19,805 nt of DNA from CBFGRV01 sp965651265 (GTDB lineage Bacteria; Bacteroidota; Rhodothermia; Rhodothermales; VXPQ01). The stretch is from NCBI GenBank assembly GCA_965651265.1, contig CBFGRV010000054.1, positions 1 to 19,805 on the forward strand. Direction: 5' to 3'. The notes below the pieces were generated by a model, which did not search any database, was not told the origin of the DNA, and saw only the letters and a program-made list of their open reading frames with translations. This document shows positions 7,130 to 14,446 of the stretch, piece by piece; positions within the stretch are counted from its first letter, which is position 1, and each line of letters begins with the position of its first letter. The translations under genes and the position numbers were made by a program.

Positions 7130-7302
7130 GGCCGTGCCGCTTTCCGTGTCAAAAGGTTACGTATCGCCAACATATACGACGGCGGGCGACCGAGAACACA
7201 TCACGAGGGTATGCCGGATAGATGAAGCCCTGCTCGGCAGGTCCCCGCCGCACTCAAAGGCCGGCGGGTTAGAATGCGGGCCCGGATGAACCCCCTACTC
7301 CC

Positions 7303-8985
7303 ATGGCACTTTCGATGAAGCCGTCGCACGTTCGACGATACAAAGACATCCTGCGACTGCTCACCAGGTACGGCAGCACCGACCTGTTCAACGGGGCAGA
7401 TCTCGACGAGGAGATCCTTCTCGAGGATCTCCCGGTGCGGCCTGATCAGAACGGTGCGGCTGAAGCACTCGCCGACGATCTCGAAGCACTGGGGCCCACA
7501 TTCGTCAAACTCGGACAGCTACTCTCCACGAGGGCGGACCTGTTGCCGGCGGCCTATCTCCGCGCGCTCGCCCGCCTGCAGGATGACGTCGAGCCGTTCG
7601 ATGCGGAAGAAGTGCAGGAAATCATCGCCGATGAGCTGCACGTCCGGATTTCGAAGGCATTCCGCGATTTTGATCCTGAGCCGATGGCCGCCGCGTCGCT
7701 CGGCCAGGTACACCGAGCCGTGCTGCGCGACGGGCGCCCTGTCGCCGTCAAGGTGCAGCGCCCCGATATCCGCGAACGCGTCCGCGACGATCTCGAGACC
7801 CTCGAGGAGATTGCCGATTTTGCCGACAAACACACGGAGGCCGGCCGCAAGTACGCGCTTGCGGATGTGCTCGCTCAGTTCAGGAAGACGTTACTGCGCG
7901 AGCTCGACTACCGCCAGGAGGCACAGAATCTGAAGACCCTGGGGCGAAATCTTCGGGAGTTCGATCGAATCTTCGTGCCGCAGCCCATCGACGACTATAC
8001 GACCTCGCGCGTGCTCACGATGGAATATGTTCGCGGGCGAAAGGTCACCGATGTCAGCCCCGTTGCTCTCGTAGAGATCGAGGGCCGCGAGCTCGCCGAG
8101 CAGCTCTCAAAGGCGTACCTCGACCAGATTCTGGTGGATGGTTTCGTTCATGCCGACCCGCACCCTGGCAACATCTTCGTCACGGATGATCATCGTCTCG
8201 GGCTACTCGACCTGGGGATGGTGACGCGTGTCGAGCCTACGACTCGGGACCGGCTGCTCCGCTTGCTGCTCGCGGTGGTCGAATCGGAGGGGGCCGATGC
8301 AGCAGAAATCGCACGCGAACTCGGCACGACGACGGAGACGTTCGACGAACAGCGCTACCGGCGCGAGATTGCCGACCTCGTCCTACGCTACCAGCATGCC
8401 ACGCTCGAAGAAATCAACGTGGGGCGGATCGTCGTCGAAATTGCGCGCATCTCCGGTGACTGTGGCGTCCGGCCTGCGCCCGAGCTCACGATGCTGGGAA
8501 AGACGCTGCTCAATCTTGACGAGGTCAGCCGCACGCTGGCACCCGACTTTGATCCGAATCGCTCTATTCGGGAGTACGCGGATTCCCTGATGCGCAAGCG
8601 GATGTTAAAGCGCCTCTCTCCCGGAAACGTCCTGGCCTCCATCATGGAGGTGAACGAGTTGGTCCAGGAGATGCCTGGGCGGATCAATACCGTGCTCCGG
8701 CGACTGGCCGACAATCAGTTTGAGGTGCAGGTCAACTCAATAGACGAGGTTCGACTGATCCATAACCTACACAAGATCGGCAACCGACTGTCCTTGAGTC
8801 TCGTTCTGGTCGCCTTGATCGTTGGCGCGGCGATGCTGATGCGGGTCGACACGGAGTTCACCATTCTGGGCTATCCCGGCATCGCCATGATTCTCTTTCT
8901 GGTGGCCGCCGCCTTCGGGTTTGCACTCGTCATAAGCATACTGTTCGGCGAGGACAGATCGGCAAGCCGCTCCGGGCGAAGCTGA
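7303..8985 (+). CDS. ABC1/AarF/UbiB-family atypical kinase
   Basis: A 560-residue member of the UbiB/ABC1/ADCK family, atypical protein-kinase-like ATPases that support quinone biosynthesis or lipid transport at the membrane. The family KxGQ motif is seen as FVKLGQLLSTRADLLP (K69-Q72), the alanine-rich nucleotide loop as AAASLGQVHRA (129-139), the ATP lysine as VAVK (K150), the catalytic loop as HADPHPGN (283-290) and the metal-binding DLGM at 303-306. Two hydrophobic helices at the C-terminus (about 498-520 and 525-547) would anchor it in the inner membrane, as usual for bacterial UbiB. The ATG at 7303 is used; an ATG four codons later is also possible. Whether it serves ubiquinone or menaquinone cannot be told from this window. 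Confidence 0.93.
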   Translation: MALSMKPSHVRRYKDILRLLTRYGSTDLFNGADLDEEILLEDLPVRPDQNGAAEALADDLEALGPTFVKLGQLLSTRADLLPAAYLRALARLQDDVEPFDAEEVQEIIADELHVRISKAFRDFDPEPMAAASLGQVHRAVLRDGRPVAVKVQRPDIRERVRDDLETLEEIADFADKHTEAGRKYALADVLAQFRKTLLRELDYRQEAQNLKTLGRNLREFDRIFVPQPIDDYTTSRVLTMEYVRGRKVTDVSPVALVEIEGRELAEQLSKAYLDQILVDGFVHADPHPGNIFVTDDHRLGLLDLGMVTRVEPTTRDRLLRLLLAVVESEGADAAEIARELGTTTETFDEQRYRREIADLVLRYQHATLEEINVGRIVVEIARISGDCGVRPAPELTMLGKTLLNLDEVSRTLAPDFDPNRSIREYADSLMRKRMLKRLSPGNVLASIMEVNELVQEMPGRINTVLRRLADNQFEVQVNSIDEVRLIHNLHKIGNRLSLSLVLVALIVGAAMLMRVDTEFTILGYPGIAMILFLVAAAFGFALVISILFGEDRSASRSGRS

Positions 8986-9032
8986 ATCCGTGAGTGGCCG
9001 TATGATGCGGCCGTGCCGCCCAGAGTGGGCGC

Positions 9033-11435
9033 CTACTCGTGGCGAAGTGTGGCCGCGGGATCCGCCGTTGCCGCCCTCGCCGCCTGAAAACTGACCGTCG
9101 CGGCGGCGACGAACAAGACAATGGTGCCCGCGAGAACGAGATCGACGGGAGAGATCGCGATGCGATAAGCGAATCGCTCCAGCCAATCCCGCAGAACGAG
9201 GTAGGCGACCGGGGCGGCAAGGATGAAGGCGATCAGCACCAGCCGGAGATATTCCCGCGAAAGCAGCGCCACGAGCCCTGCAAGGCCGGCCCCCAGCACT
9301 TTCCGGATGCCGATCTCGCGTGTGCGCTGCTGGGCTGAAAAGGACACCAGTCCGAAAAGGCCCAGGCATGCGATGAGCAGCGTGAAGATCGCCGCGGCTC
9401 GCACCAGCCCGTACCACCGTTCCTCGGTGCGGTACAGCCTGTCGAAATCCTCCTCCAGGAAGTAGCCCGCAAACGAGCGGTCCGGCCGCACCCGGCTCCA
9501 CACCTCCTCGAGACGGCGCACATGCGTCGCGATGTCCCCATCGTGAAACCTGACGTAGACGTACCCCAGCGGCAGATCGGAGGCCGTAAAAAGAGCGACC
9601 GGCTGAATCTCGTTGTACAGAGACTGAAAGTGAAAATCCTCGACCACGCCGATGATGTAGGGCTCCTCCATCCCGCCGATGTTCACACCTTCGAGCCGCT
9701 GCCCGATCGGATCCTCCAAATCGAAATCGCGGACGAAGGCCTCGTTCACGATGATCGATGCGGCCTGCGTGCCGGGATCGCTGTCGAACGTGCGTCCCGC
9801 AACCAGGCGCATATCAAGCGTCTCGATGAACTCGGGCCGAACCCTGCTGACGTATACGGTATGCCCCGTGTCACCGATGTTGAAGGAGTTCCAGGCGAGA
9901 TCGTGGTGAAAAGCCATCGAGGCGGCGCTCACGGATGCCACGCTGGATAGCCCTCTCATTTCCCGCTCCAGCACCTCTGCGGTGCGCTCCGAATCGCCCG
10001 GATCGGAAGCGTGCGTCGGCACCACCATCACCCGCTGCACGTCGAGCCCGATGTGCTTCGTTCGGAGGAATCGGAGCTGACTCGATCCAACGAGAACGGC
10101 GGCGATGATGAAGATCGCGAGGGCGAACTGGGTCACTACGAGGCCCCTGATCCATCGGCCTCCGCGGGGGGAGGTGGGCCCGGTTCGGAAAATCTCAATG
10201 GGCCGGAAGCCCGAGAGAACGATGGCCGGATAGAATCCGGCGACGAGACCGGTGATGAGAGCCAGCGCAATCAAGCCCGCCAGGACCGTCGGGTCGCCGG
10301 TGTAGTCGAGCTCGATGGCACGTCCGGTGAATGCATTGAGTGCCGGCAGCAACGCCCGGGCCAGCACCGCCGCAAACAGCAGGGCCAGCAGGCTCAGCCA
10401 CACCGCCTCTCCCCAGAACTGCCGCATCAACTCCGACCGTTTCGCCCCAAGCGTGCGCCGGAGACCGATCTCACGGGCCCGCCTCGTCGAGCGCCCCACC
10501 GCGAGGACGGCAAAGTTGATACATGCCACCAGGAGGACGGCCACGGAGATCCCCGCCAGGACGTACAGATACGCCGGCCGAATCGATGATGTGTTTGCAT
10601 ATTTCACGTCCGGCGAAAAATGGATGGAAGTGAGGGGTTCCAGCTCGAGCCGGAATGCGCCCTCCTCTGTGCTCAGCCACTGAAGTATCTGCCAGGTCTG
10701 GATCATTGGCCCATAGTGGGCCTGGGCAAAGGCCTGGAGCGCGTCCTCATCAGGCGGATCACCATCGACGCGAATGAAGGTGTTGGCCGCCCAGGAGGAC
10801 CACGAGTCGCGCATCTCCGGATAGGATGGTGCCGATGTGATCGGAAGAACGATCTCAAAATCGATGCTGGATGTGGCGGGAGGATCTTCCAGCACGGCGG
10901 CTACGGTGAAGTCGGTGACGTCCGCGCCGACGTCCACATGCAGGCTCTTCCCGGCGACGGCCGTGTCTCCGAAAAACTTGATCGCCGCCGATTCCGTGAT
11001 GGCTATGGCATTGACGGTGGGAACGGGCCCCCCGCCGTGGAGCACGGGGAAGCTGAAGACCTCGAAGAACGAGGCATCGGTGAACAGGGCCTGCGATTCG
11101 AATGTCTCGCTTTCCGAAACGACATCGACACCACGGATGAATATCCGAGTCGCCGATCTGACTTCGGGTATCTCTGATTCGAGCGCCTCCGCAAGTGGCA
11201 GCGGCTGCCCGGCCTGCACTTCCACCTCATTGGACGGCGTTACCGCGCGAATATTGACCCGGTAGATTTCCTCCGCATCCTTGTGGAAGGCATCGTAGGA
11301 GGCCTCCTGGCGTACGAAGGCCAGCATGAGTATGCAGCAAGCCATCCCGAGCGCCAGACCGAATACGTTGATGCCCGCGTCCAACTTCTGCCGGCGGAGC
11401 GTCCGAATCGCGATCGTCAAATAGTGCCTCAGCAT
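9033..11435 (-). CDS. ABC transporter permease, FtsX/MacB type, 800 residues
   Basis: A two-module inner-membrane permease common in Bacteroidota-like genomes. The N-terminus (MLRHYLTIAIRTLRRQK, then a helix at about 22-42) is followed by a large extracytoplasmic MacB-like core domain, three helices (about 285-400), a fourth beginning the second module (about 425-450), a second extracytoplasmic domain, and three final helices. It ends in ADPAATLRHE, typical of the family. Such proteins work with a LolD/MacB-type ATPase in mechanotransmission, efflux or lipoprotein-related roles. No ATPase gene is in the window. I chose ATG 11435 because the family N-terminus starts there; the frame stays open for 84 codons upstream but that part is low-complexity and unconserved. 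A 47-bp gap separates it from the convergent ubiB-like gene. Confidence 0.9.
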   Translation of the reverse strand: MLRHYLTIAIRTLRRQKLDAGINVFGLALGMACCILMLAFVRQEASYDAFHKDAEEIYRVNIRAVTPSNEVEVQAGQPLPLAEALESEIPEVRSATRIFIRGVDVVSESETFESQALFTDASFFEVFSFPVLHGGGPVPTVNAIAITESAAIKFFGDTAVAGKSLHVDVGADVTDFTVAAVLEDPPATSSIDFEIVLPITSAPSYPEMRDSWSSWAANTFIRVDGDPPDEDALQAFAQAHYGPMIQTWQILQWLSTEEGAFRLELEPLTSIHFSPDVKYANTSSIRPAYLYVLAGISVAVLLVACINFAVLAVGRSTRRAREIGLRRTLGAKRSELMRQFWGEAVWLSLLALLFAAVLARALLPALNAFTGRAIELDYTGDPTVLAGLIALALITGLVAGFYPAIVLSGFRPIEIFRTGPTSPRGGRWIRGLVVTQFALAIFIIAAVLVGSSQLRFLRTKHIGLDVQRVMVVPTHASDPGDSERTAEVLEREMRGLSSVASVSAASMAFHHDLAWNSFNIGDTGHTVYVSRVRPEFIETLDMRLVAGRTFDSDPGTQAASIIVNEAFVRDFDLEDPIGQRLEGVNIGGMEEPYIIGVVEDFHFQSLYNEIQPVALFTASDLPLGYVYVRFHDGDIATHVRRLEEVWSRVRPDRSFAGYFLEEDFDRLYRTEERWYGLVRAAAIFTLLIACLGLFGLVSFSAQQRTREIGIRKVLGAGLAGLVALLSREYLRLVLIAFILAAPVAYLVLRDWLERFAYRIAISPVDLVLAGTIVLFVAAATVSFQAARAATADPAATLRHE

Positions 11436-11655
11436 GCGCTCGGTCTCGAATAATCCCCCGCCGCTTCGACAAATTGCATACCCAAGGGCTTCGGACTCAA
11501 AATCGGCCTTGAAGACTGCTGCGCGACGTTCGGGCCCGAACACGACTGTTCGGAGGCGGACGAAGGCGCCCCATTCGCCGGCAAGCGATCGACGCCCAAC
11601 GCGGCCGTATGGCGGCGAGGAGGCTCTTTCGGCAGCTCGATCGTCGCTACTATCG

Positions 11656-12375
11656 CTACGGTAAGGCCGCCCGCGTGACGAGGGCAATGACGATCGCCCA
11701 CAGAAAACTAATGAGCGTACCGATGATGATGTACTCCGCCTCCATCCGGTTACCGCGCTCGCGGAGCTCGCCGAAGCGGAATATGGATTTCGCTGCGATC
11801 AGAAAGCCGATTGCCGTGAATTGGTCGATGAGCACGAACACGAAGATGAGTGCTCGCTCGAGCTGGCCGATCGTGCGCCCACCCTCGCGTAGACCTCGGA
11901 TGCGCTCGACGGGTCGATTCTCAAGGTCGATCTGCTCGAGAAATGGGAGCACGGCGAAGTCGACGAAGAACGCGCCGGCGCGCACGGCAAATACGAAGCC
12001 CGCCACCCAGACCATGGCAACCGGGTACGTGTCCCCGAAGAGATCGGACCAGATGGAGGGTGGAAGTTCCGGCGCCCGCGAGTAGAAGGCGGCGATGGCG
12101 ATGATAACGGCGATGTGGGCGAGCTGGTCGATGACGAAGGACCGAAGGTTGGCGCGAGCCGTCCGCGTCTTGATGGCGTCAATGACCAGATGGGTAAGCA
12201 GGATGATTAAAGGAATGGGCCAGGCCGATGGAAGGCCGACAAGCACATAGGCTACTCCGGCATGGATGGCGCTATGCTTGAGCAGAATCGCAGGACGGGA
12301 TTTCTGCTCCACATCCCGCCGCGACTGGAAGACGAAGTCGCCGAGCGCATGGGCGGCAAGTAGCGCGGCTAACAT
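11656..12375 (-). CDS. DUF3307 membrane protein
   Basis: A 239-residue membrane protein with about six hydrophobic segments. The N-terminus LLAAHALGDFVFQSR and the later IILLTHLVIDAIKTR match the DUF3307 signature (LLxAHxxGDFxxQ, HxxID). The C-terminal half carries three more helices, including one with FVLIDQFTAIGFLIAAKSIFRF. Function is unknown. Genes for DUF3307 and SatD are recurrent neighbours, which suggests a joint role. Although it follows satD on the same strand, it has its own pair of inverted repeats in the 68-bp gap (12393-12410 and 12422-12439), so it may have a separate promoter. The ATG at 12375 lies directly before the signature. Confidence 0.85.
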   Translation of the reverse strand: MLAALLAAHALGDFVFQSRRDVEQKSRPAILLKHSAIHAGVAYVLVGLPSAWPIPLIILLTHLVIDAIKTRTARANLRSFVIDQLAHIAVIIAIAAFYSRAPELPPSIWSDLFGDTYPVAMVWVAGFVFAVRAGAFFVDFAVLPFLEQIDLENRPVERIRGLREGGRTIGQLERALIFVFVLIDQFTAIGFLIAAKSIFRFGELRERGNRMEAEYIIIGTLISFLWAIVIALVTRAALP

Positions 12376-12392
12376 GAGAAGGACTCTCGAGT

Positions 12393-12439
12393 AAAAGTCA
12401 TCGTGCTTGTACTGCCTAATAACAAGCGTATATGCTTGT
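12393..12439 (-). promoter_or_regulatory. Paired inverted-repeat operators upstream of DUF3307 gene
   Basis: Two 18-bp inverted repeats of the form ACAAG-N8-CTTGT. The distal one (12422-12439) is perfect and extends to ACAAGC/GCTTGT. The proximal one (12393-12410) has one mismatch (AAAAG). Their offset is 29 bp, the same as in the pair upstream of satD, with the perfect site again distal. On the minus strand TACAAG (12411-12406), at the edge of the proximal site, could be a -10 element, so a bound protein would repress. Confidence 0.65.
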
Positions 12440-12443
12440 GATC

Positions 12444-13118
12444 TTAGCGTGTCAGTTGATCTTCAAAGAAACGAACGGCGGTGTCAACGGCATGCCACCC
12501 GGCGCGAGCCAGATGTTGCGCCACGGCCTGCTGGGTGATGGGCCGCTCCATCCAATCGCGACCGATTTCCTCCTGAGTCCGACCGAGAAGCGCCTGGGCC
12601 ACGGCGTAGGCCTGCCGGGCCGTCCAGTTCGTGGCCGGAAAATCGACGAGCCTCACGCAGACGTCGAGGCACTGCTGGTGGGGACCCTCCCCCCGGTAGG
12701 CCATCCGAAAGGAGCGGCCGATCTCCTCGAAGGCCCAGCCCGAGCGTCGGAATGCCTCGCCATCACCGGACGAAACGCCGGTCTCCGGAAGAAAATCTAC
12801 GCTGCCGATGCCGATTCCCACCCTCGTGTCGACCTTGACGTCGGGCATGAGAGACTTGAGGCGCGAGCGAAAAAGCAGCGCGATGCGCAGGGCCAGCCGG
12901 GGTTCGGCGATGAGGAGCTGCCAGCTGTCGCCTCGATACACATCGACCTCGTAGGGAACGGCGCCCTGAAAGATGTCGCGCAGCTCACTGCCCGCCCTGG
13001 AAATGGCTGTATGAAGGTCCTTCCGGGCCGCATCCCTGAGTCGCTTCGATCCAACGACATCACCCGTCAATACGGCCACTTCGCGGTCCAATAGAGAGAG
13101 GGGACCCTTTTTGCTCAT
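12444..13118 (-). CDS. SatD family protein with C-terminal helix-turn-helix-like region
   Basis: A 224-residue protein. The N-terminal part shows VAVLTGDVVGSKRL (15-28), YRGDSWQLL (61-69) and TRVGIGIGSVDFL (98-110), the SatD family pattern. The TGD, GDSW and GIGIG elements are laid out rather like class III nucleotide cyclases; that similarity is my inference. Residues 178-222 (LGRTQEEIGRDWMERPITQQAVAQHL...) read as a helix-turn-helix, so it may bind DNA and regulate itself through the inverted repeats upstream. The start is ATG 13118; a TTG at 13133 in frame is less likely. It is transcribed before the DUF3307 gene and away from the metzincin gene. Confidence 0.82.
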   Translation of the reverse strand: MSKKGPLSLLDREVAVLTGDVVGSKRLRDAARKDLHTAISRAGSELRDIFQGAVPYEVDVYRGDSWQLLIAEPRLALRIALLFRSRLKSLMPDVKVDTRVGIGIGSVDFLPETGVSSGDGEAFRRSGWAFEEIGRSFRMAYRGEGPHQQCLDVCVRLVDFPATNWTARQAYAVAQALLGRTQEEIGRDWMERPITQQAVAQHLARAGWHAVDTAVRFFEDQLTR

Positions 13119-13129
13119 CGGCAGATGCA

Positions 13130-13176
13130 ACAAGTCCAGAGCATTGTAAGGGGCTAGAACAAGCCGTTCGACTTGT
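13130..13176 (-). promoter_or_regulatory. Paired inverted-repeat operators upstream of satD
   Basis: A perfect ACAAG-N8-CTTGT site (13159-13176) and a one-mismatch site (13130-13147, right half ATTGT) are offset by 29 bp, 12 bp upstream of the satD ATG. The arrangement copies that before the DUF3307 gene. On the minus strand TACAAT (13148-13143) overlaps the proximal site and is a good -10 candidate; TTGACA (13179-13174) overlaps the distal site but is too far from it for a standard promoter. The divergent metzincin gene could share this control. Confidence 0.65.
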
Positions 13177-13278
13177 CAATTTACTCCGGGTTCCGCGTAA
13201 GAGCTACCCCGAAACCGCCGTCAATAGCCTCCTGTACCACGTGCACCTCGTCCCATCGACCCAAAACGAACCCGCCCC

Positions 13279-14064
13279 GTGCGCAACCGGTCCCTCGGAA
13301 TTCTGGCTCCGGTGATACTCGCCGTTCTGGTGGGTTGCGACGCCGGCGACGACGCGCCCGAGCCGGTCGAGATAACGCTTCTCGTGGCCTACTCTCCGAG
13401 CGTCGCATCCGCCGCGGGCGACATCGCCTCTTTCCTGCAAGGCGCCCTCCATGAAACGAACGCCGTGTACGCGAACAGCAAGGTCGACCTTCGACTCGAA
13501 CTGGCGCACCTTATGCCCGTCGACTATGAGGCCACGGAACGACTCCAGGATCTGGAGCGCCTGATGCGTCCGAACGACGGCTATCTCGATGAAATCCATG
13601 CGGCGCGCGACGACCATGAGGCCGACATCGGGGTTCTCCTGCTAGCCGAGCCTTCGTCGACCATCAATGGCGCCGTCATGGCGGACGAACGCCACGCCTT
13701 TGTCGTGGTCTTCTGGGAGTCTATGGGCACGCCGTCGTACGCCCTGGCCCACGAGATCGGACACCTGCACGGGGCCCGGCATTCACCCGAGACGGATCCG
13801 CGCATCGAGCCCTTCGCGTACGGGCATGGCTTCCGGAACGACTCCATCAAGACCATCATGTCGTCGGGGCAGCTCGAAATCGTGCCGTACTTCTCGAGTC
13901 CGAGCCTCATGCACGAGGGCGTCGTCCTCGGCGATTCGTCACTGCGAGACGTCGCGCGTGTGCTTCGCGAAACGGCGGCCTACATCTCCAATTTTCGCGG
14001 CCCGAAAACAGAAACGGACTTCGTGCCGCCGGGTACCTGGCCCACAATTCCACTGGAAGATTAG
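13279..14064 (+). CDS. Predicted metzincin-type zinc metalloprotease, lipoprotein
   Basis: A 261-residue exported protease. The N-terminus (MRNRSLGILAPVILAVLVGC) is a lipoprotein signal with the modified cysteine at C20. The zinc motif HEIGHLHGARH (158-168) is a full HExxHxxGxxH with ligands H158, H162 and H168 and catalytic E159. M194 in KTIMSS is the probable Met-turn, which places it among metzincins (reprolysin/M12-like). The opening strand EITLLVAYSPS also fits. It should be anchored in the outer or cytoplasmic membrane, facing the periplasm or outside; the substrate is unknown. The start is GTG at 13279, required for the signal peptide. It lies alone, divergent from satD and convergent with the restriction operon. 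Confidence 0.85.
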   Translation: MRNRSLGILAPVILAVLVGCDAGDDAPEPVEITLLVAYSPSVASAAGDIASFLQGALHETNAVYANSKVDLRLELAHLMPVDYEATERLQDLERLMRPNDGYLDEIHAARDDHEADIGVLLLAEPSSTINGAVMADERHAFVVVFWESMGTPSYALAHEIGHLHGARHSPETDPRIEPFAYGHGFRNDSIKTIMSSGQLEIVPYFSSPSLMHEGVVLGDSSLRDVARVLRETAAYISNFRGPKTETDFVPPGTWPTIPLED

Positions 14065-14236
14065 GCCACGGTGGAAAACATCTGAACAAATTGTGAAGAA
14101 ATCGCCCGGCTTCTTTATTTAGGGGCCATTACCATGCAGGTGCACTTCAGCTACGGTGGACAGTGCACGGGGTGAAATAAAGCTCGGCCCAGGGTGGAGG
14201 GCCGAGCTTTACCTTTTTGGGCGTACGGTAATCCTG
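14065..14236. other. Gap between metzincin gene and restriction operon
   Basis: Between the metzincin stop and the last small ORF of the restriction operon I see only the strong hairpin at 14179-14210 and short stretches without coding signal. Two GTGCAC words (14142-14147 and 14163-14168) lie 21 bp apart but no further repeat is visible. Confidence 0.5.
14179..14210. terminator. Strong bidirectional terminator hairpin
   Basis: A perfect 12-bp stem AAAGCTCGGCCC/GGGCCGAGCTTT with an 8-base loop. On the minus strand it is followed by TTTATTT, on the plus strand by ACCTTTTT, so it can end both the restriction operon and the metzincin transcript. It lies 27 bp after the stop of the small ORF that follows hsdR and 115 bp after the metzincin stop. 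Confidence 0.88.
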
Positions 14237-14446
14237 TCAATCGGTGGGAGGTGCGTGGCGACGGGCGGCTGAAGGTCGGGGGTAAATACGCTGTGCGGCC
14301 ACCCGGGCTCGGCACTCTCCAATGACGTCGCCGCCACGGACGGCACGATGGACAGCCGTGAACTGCCTCGTGAGCCAACTTTCGCTTAGCGTGTCAAGGA
14401 TCTGGAGCATCACTATCGCCTTTCCACCAAGCTCATTGTAATTCAC
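14237..14446 (-). CDS. Small ORF coupled to hsdR stop, hypothetical
   Basis: A possible 69-residue protein starting with GTG at 14446, overlapping the hsdR TGA in a GTGA junction like the other couplings in this operon. The first 40 residues (MNYNELGGKAIVMLQILDTL...) look like an amphipathic helical protein. The rest is arginine- and alanine-rich and may be spurious. It ends 27 bp before the terminator. I recognise no family. It could be a real small gene, the remnant of a longer one, or non-coding sequence. Confidence 0.35.
   Translation of the reverse strand: MNYNELGGKAIVMLQILDTLSESWLTRQFTAVHRAVRGGDVIGECRARVAAQRIYPRPSAARRHAPPTD

Larger units (their letters stand above)
6857..7302. other. 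Divergent intergenic region between cysM and ubiB-like gene
   Basis: This 446-bp gap separates the cysteine operon (-) from the ABC1/UbiB gene (+). On the minus strand it holds the polycysteine leader ORF and the attenuator terminator, described separately. The upstream half holds a perfect hairpin (7111-7129) and a second stem (7244-7250 with 7262-7268, 11-base loop) 34 bp before the ubiB-like start. An exact TTGACA on the minus strand (7152 to 7147) has no acceptable -10 at 16-18 bp. I could not place a confident promoter for either side. No rnpB, tmRNA, tRNA or known riboswitch signature was found. Confidence 0.6.

Noticed and set aside
7147..7152. Exact TTGACA on the minus strand as -35 of the cysM leader promoter
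   Set aside because: The bases at the required -10 distance are GC-rich and form a hairpin arm, so no promoter is called.
6857..7302. Possible structured RNA gene (RNase P RNA, tmRNA, tRNA) or known riboswitch
   Set aside because: I checked both strands for the RNase P P4 core, tmRNA ends and the tRNA T-loop and found none. The hairpins are explained at least in part by the attenuator.
8996..9012. Short inverted repeat GGCCG/CGGCC between the ubiB-like gene and the permease gene as a terminator
   Set aside because: Only 5 bp of stem and no T-tract.
11436..11687. 84-codon N-terminal extension of the large permease
   Set aside because: The extension lacks conservation signals and is arginine/serine-rich. 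The family N-terminus begins at ATG 11435. The 220-bp gap to the DUF3307 gene holds nothing else I can support.
13204..13617. Minus-strand open frame opposite the start of the metzincin gene
   Set aside because: No domain, and the plus strand has a signal peptide and complete zinc motif.
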